From contig CAMVRW010000074.1 in the NCBI GenBank assembly GCA_947169985.1, positions 1 through 9,453 on the forward strand: a stretch of 9,453 nucleotides of DNA, read 5' to 3'. The notes below the pieces were generated by a model. It worked only from the letters and a program-made list of their open reading frames with translations. It had not been told where the DNA came from and searched no databases. The DNA comes from an uncultured Butyrivibrio sp. (GTDB lineage Bacteria; Bacillota; Clostridia; Lachnospirales; Lachnospiraceae). Positions 7,709-9,453 of the stretch are shown piece by piece. The number at the start of each line of letters is the position of its first letter. Position 1 is the first letter of the stretch. The position numbers and the translations under genes are program-made.

Positions 7709-8761
7709 TCAGTATGTTCTGTTTGGAAGCTCTGCTTCAGCGTCCTTTTGAGTGAATACACCATCATTTGAAACGATCCACTTATCAACGCTCTCGCCAG
7801 CCTTAAGCTTCGCTGCTGCATCGAAGATCTGTCCTGCAAGACAAGGATTGCACTCAACTGTTCCGTTCATCTCACCAGCAACCATTGCTTCGAAAGCACC
7901 CTTTACGCCGTCGCAGCCAACAACCTTGATATCAACACCAGGCTTCTTGCCTGCTTCTTTGATAGCCTCAATTGCGCCAAGAGCCATGTCGTCGTTGTGT
8001 GCAAAAACAGCATCAATGTCATCATAGGACTTAAGGAAGGACTCCATTACTTCCTTACCAAGAGCTCTTGTGAAGTCACCGGTCTGAGAAGCAACGATCT
8101 CAATATCGGGGTACTTTGATTTAAGCTCGCCGTCAAAGCCTTCTTTTCTTCCGTTTGCTGCAGATGCACCAACTGTACCCTCAAGCTCTACAACCTTACC
8201 TTTTCCGCCAAGAAGATCCCCAACGATATCAGCTGCCTGCTGTCCTTCCCAAACCATGTCTGAAGAGATCTGTGTAGCATAAAGGTCTGCACATGACTGA
8301 TCAACTCCTCTGTCAACCAGGATTACAGGGATTCCTGCTTCCTTACACTCTGTAAGAACTGCTTCCCATCCGGTCTCAACTACAGGTGGGAATGCGATTA
8401 CATCAACACCCATGTCGATGAAGTTACGGATTGCCTTGATCTGGTTCTCCTGCTTCTGCTGAGCATCTGCAAATACCAGGTCGATGGTGTCTGTATGCTG
8501 TGCTGCGTACCACTGAATATCATTGGTCTCTCCGTCACGCCATCCTGATTCCTGTCCGATCTGCGCAAAGCCAACTACGAGTTTTTCGTTAGCAGGCTTT
8601 GCTGCTGTTGCTACAGGCTCCTCTGCCTTTTCAACAACTACAGCTGCAGTCTGTTCCTGCGCCTCTGTACTTGCCCCCTCCTGCGGTGCTGATCCACAGC
8701 CTGTAAAAAGGCCAAGGCTCAGTGTTGCCACCATTGTCATCGCCAGAAAACTTTTTCTCAT
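7709..8761 (-). CDS. ytfQ: Galactofuranose-type sugar-binding lipoprotein of an ABC transporter, YtfQ family
   Basis: 350 aa extracellular solute-binding protein. The signal peptide ends in lipobox LFTGC (Cys22). An Ala/Glu-rich flexible tether follows (23-60), then a type I binding-protein fold. Close matches to E. coli YtfQ are FAQIGQESGWR 65-75, ADAQQKQENQIKAIRNF 98-114, GIPVILVDR 143-151, VELEGTVGAS 191-200, QTGDFTRALGKEVMESF 226-242 and AHNDDM 254-259. Probable sugar contacts by family analogy are Trp74-Arg75, Asp150-Arg151, Arg205, Asn256-Asp257 and Asp284. It would hand sugar to YtfT-YjfF. The substrate is probably galactofuranose, but FruE-like fructose or pentose binding cannot be excluded. 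The start has AGGAGG nine bases upstream, which lies partly in a palindrome. The gene ends with tandem TGA-TAA stops. Confidence 0.95.
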   Translation of the reverse strand: MRKSFLAMTMVATLSLGLFTGCGSAPQEGASTEAQEQTAAVVVEKAEEPVATAAKPANEKLVVGFAQIGQESGWRDGETNDIQWYAAQHTDTIDLVFADAQQKQENQIKAIRNFIDMGVDVIAFPPVVETGWEAVLTECKEAGIPVILVDRGVDQSCADLYATQISSDMVWEGQQAADIVGDLLGGKGKVVELEGTVGASAANGRKEGFDGELKSKYPDIEIVASQTGDFTRALGKEVMESFLKSYDDIDAVFAHNDDMALGAIEAIKEAGKKPGVDIKVVGCDGVKGAFEAMVAGEMNGTVECNPCLAGQIFDAAAKLKAGESVDKWIVSNDGVFTQKDAEAELPNRTY

Positions 8762-8929
8762 AAAAAAATACCTCCTTTAAATGTTTCGTTTGCTGTAAAC
8801 GATTGATCTAAAGGAAGTATATTATTCAGGCCCCTTATGGGTCTTTACACTCAGATATTCTGTTTTTTCACTTTTTTATACTGACAGGTTCTGCTTATTA
8901 TTTTGCTCGGACGCTTGGCTCGTTATCGC
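8762..8929 (-). promoter_or_regulatory. groEL-ytfQ intergenic control region
   Basis: This 168-bp leader precedes the transporter operon and probably carries its promoter. The best -10 candidate is TATACT (8821-8816, one mismatch to TATAAT). No convincing -35 lies 16-18 bases upstream, which would fit a promoter that depends on an activator such as the AraC-type regulator encoded downstream. An A-rich stretch upstream (about 8850-8880) could act as an UP element. No convincing intrinsic terminator for groEL was found, so some read-through from groEL is possible. Everything beyond the motif positions is inference. Confidence 0.45.
8774..8814 (-). promoter_or_regulatory. 41-nt nested palindrome overlapping the ytfQ ribosome binding site
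   Basis: In the transcript sense the layout is CCTTTA, 6 nt, TCGTTT, 5-nt centre ACAGC, AAACGA, 6 nt, TAAAGG, so two perfect 6-bp inverted repeats share one centre with equal spacing on both sides. As RNA it folds into a 9-bp outer stem (one G-U), a 3x3 internal loop and a 6-bp inner stem closed by five bases. The 3' arm contains the first three bases of the ytfQ Shine-Dalgarno AGGAGG (8771-8776). It could be a DNA operator or an RNA element masking the ribosome binding site. A run of seven U residues follows shortly after (8762-8768). Confidence 0.65.
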
Positions 8930-9453
8930 TTACATCATTCCGCCCATTCCTGCGCCGCCTGCTGGCATAGGAGGAACTGGCTCCTTGATTGTAGCTACAG
9001 CTGCCTCAGTTGTGAGGAAGCTTGAAGCTACTGATGTAGCGTTCTGAAGAGCTGATCTTGTAACCTTGGCAGGATCAATGATTCCATCCTTAACCATATC
9101 TACATACTGCTCTGTGTAAGCGTTGAAGCCTACGCCTGCCTTGCTCTCCTTAACCTTGTTAACGATAACAGATCCGTCAAGACCAGCGTTAGCTGCGATG
9201 TGGAAAAGAGGTGCCTCAAGAGCCTTAAGAACTACGTTAGCTCCTGTCTTCTCATCTCCCTCAAGTGTTCCAGCAAGCTTCTCAACTTCCTTAGCTGCGT
9301 GGATGTAAGCTGATCCACCACCGAAGATGATACCCTCTTCAACTGCTGCTCTTGTAGCATTGAGAGCATCTTCCATTCTGTACTTAGCTTCCTTCATCTC
9401 TGTCTCTGTAGCAGCACCAACTCTGATAACTGCAACACCGCCAGCAAGCTTAG
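8930..9453 (-). CDS. groEL: 60 kDa chaperonin GroEL, C-terminal part (5' end beyond window)
   Basis: Partial: the last 173 residues are present and the frame is open at the window edge. GroEL forms the ATP-driven double-ring cytoplasmic folding chamber together with GroES. The visible part corresponds to the end of the apical/intermediate region and the C-terminal equatorial domain. It begins [18 protein letters not shown] and continues with [19 protein letters not shown], the highly conserved nucleotide-pocket loop, and then [27 protein letters not shown]. It ends with the typical flexible Gly-Met tail (GGAGMGGMM). Codon choice appears biased in the way expected for a highly expressed gene. 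It is probably not functionally linked to the sugar operon, although it lies immediately upstream on the same strand. Confidence 0.98.
   Translation of the reverse strand, partial: KLAGGVAVIRVGAATETEMKEAKYRMEDALNATRAAVEEGIIFGGGSAYIHAAKEVEKLAGTLEGDEKTGANVVLKALEAPLFHIAANAGLDGSVIVNKVKESKAGVGFNAYTEQYVDMVKDGIIDPAKVTRSALQNATSVASSFLTTEAAVATIKEPVPPMPAGGAGMGGMM

Noticed and set aside
8841..8857. GGCCCC-TTAT-GGGTC inverted sequence in the leader
   Set aside because: Only three consecutive base pairs form on the transcribed strand, with a mismatch next to them and no U tract. This is too weak to call.
8905..8922. Paired GCTCG motifs just after groEL as a terminator
   Set aside because: They are direct, not inverted, repeats, so they form no stem, and no U tract follows.

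Overview
The window is about 9.5 kb of a low-to-mid-GC Firmicute. Strong AGGAGG-type ribosome binding sites, lipobox signal peptides, a YesM/YesN-type two-component pair and frequent AGG and CTT codons suggest a Clostridia member, probably Lachnospiraceae. That assignment is inferred from style and is not backed by a marker phylogeny. Every supported gene lies on the minus strand, so transcription runs from high to low coordinates.

Layout in order of transcription: the 3' end of groEL (9453-8930, cut by the window edge); a 168-bp intergenic region holding a striking nested palindrome next to the next gene's ribosome binding site; a YtfQ-like lipoprotein sugar-binding protein (8761-7709); a GC-rich intercistronic hairpin; a double-ATPase YtfR (7644-6145); the permeases YtfT (6148-5108) and YjfF (5111-4119); a YesM/LytS-type sensor histidine kinase (4094-2307); an AraC-type response regulator (2305-1514); and the 5' 505 codons of a second substrate-binding lipoprotein (1517 to beyond position 1). 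From ytfR onward the genes overlap by 4 bp or are separated by at most 24 bp, with no terminator visible, so transporter and regulator look like one operon.

The four transport genes match the YtfQ-YtfR-YtfT-YjfF family, which imports galactofuranose in E. coli. The related FruEKFG system of Bifidobacterium longum takes up fructose and other monosaccharides. The exact substrate cannot be read from the sequence. The kinase, regulator and terminal binding protein have the layout of a three-component sugar sensor such as XylFII-LytS-YesN: an extracellular binding protein would report sugar to the kinase, and the regulator would then control the operon.

The main oddity is the terminal lipoprotein. 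It carries two periplasmic-binding-protein modules in tandem, and the second resembles the operon's own YtfQ. The sensor may therefore watch for the same ligand that the transporter carries, plus a second one. The second main point of interest is a 41-nt symmetric palindrome that buries half of the ytfQ Shine-Dalgarno sequence.
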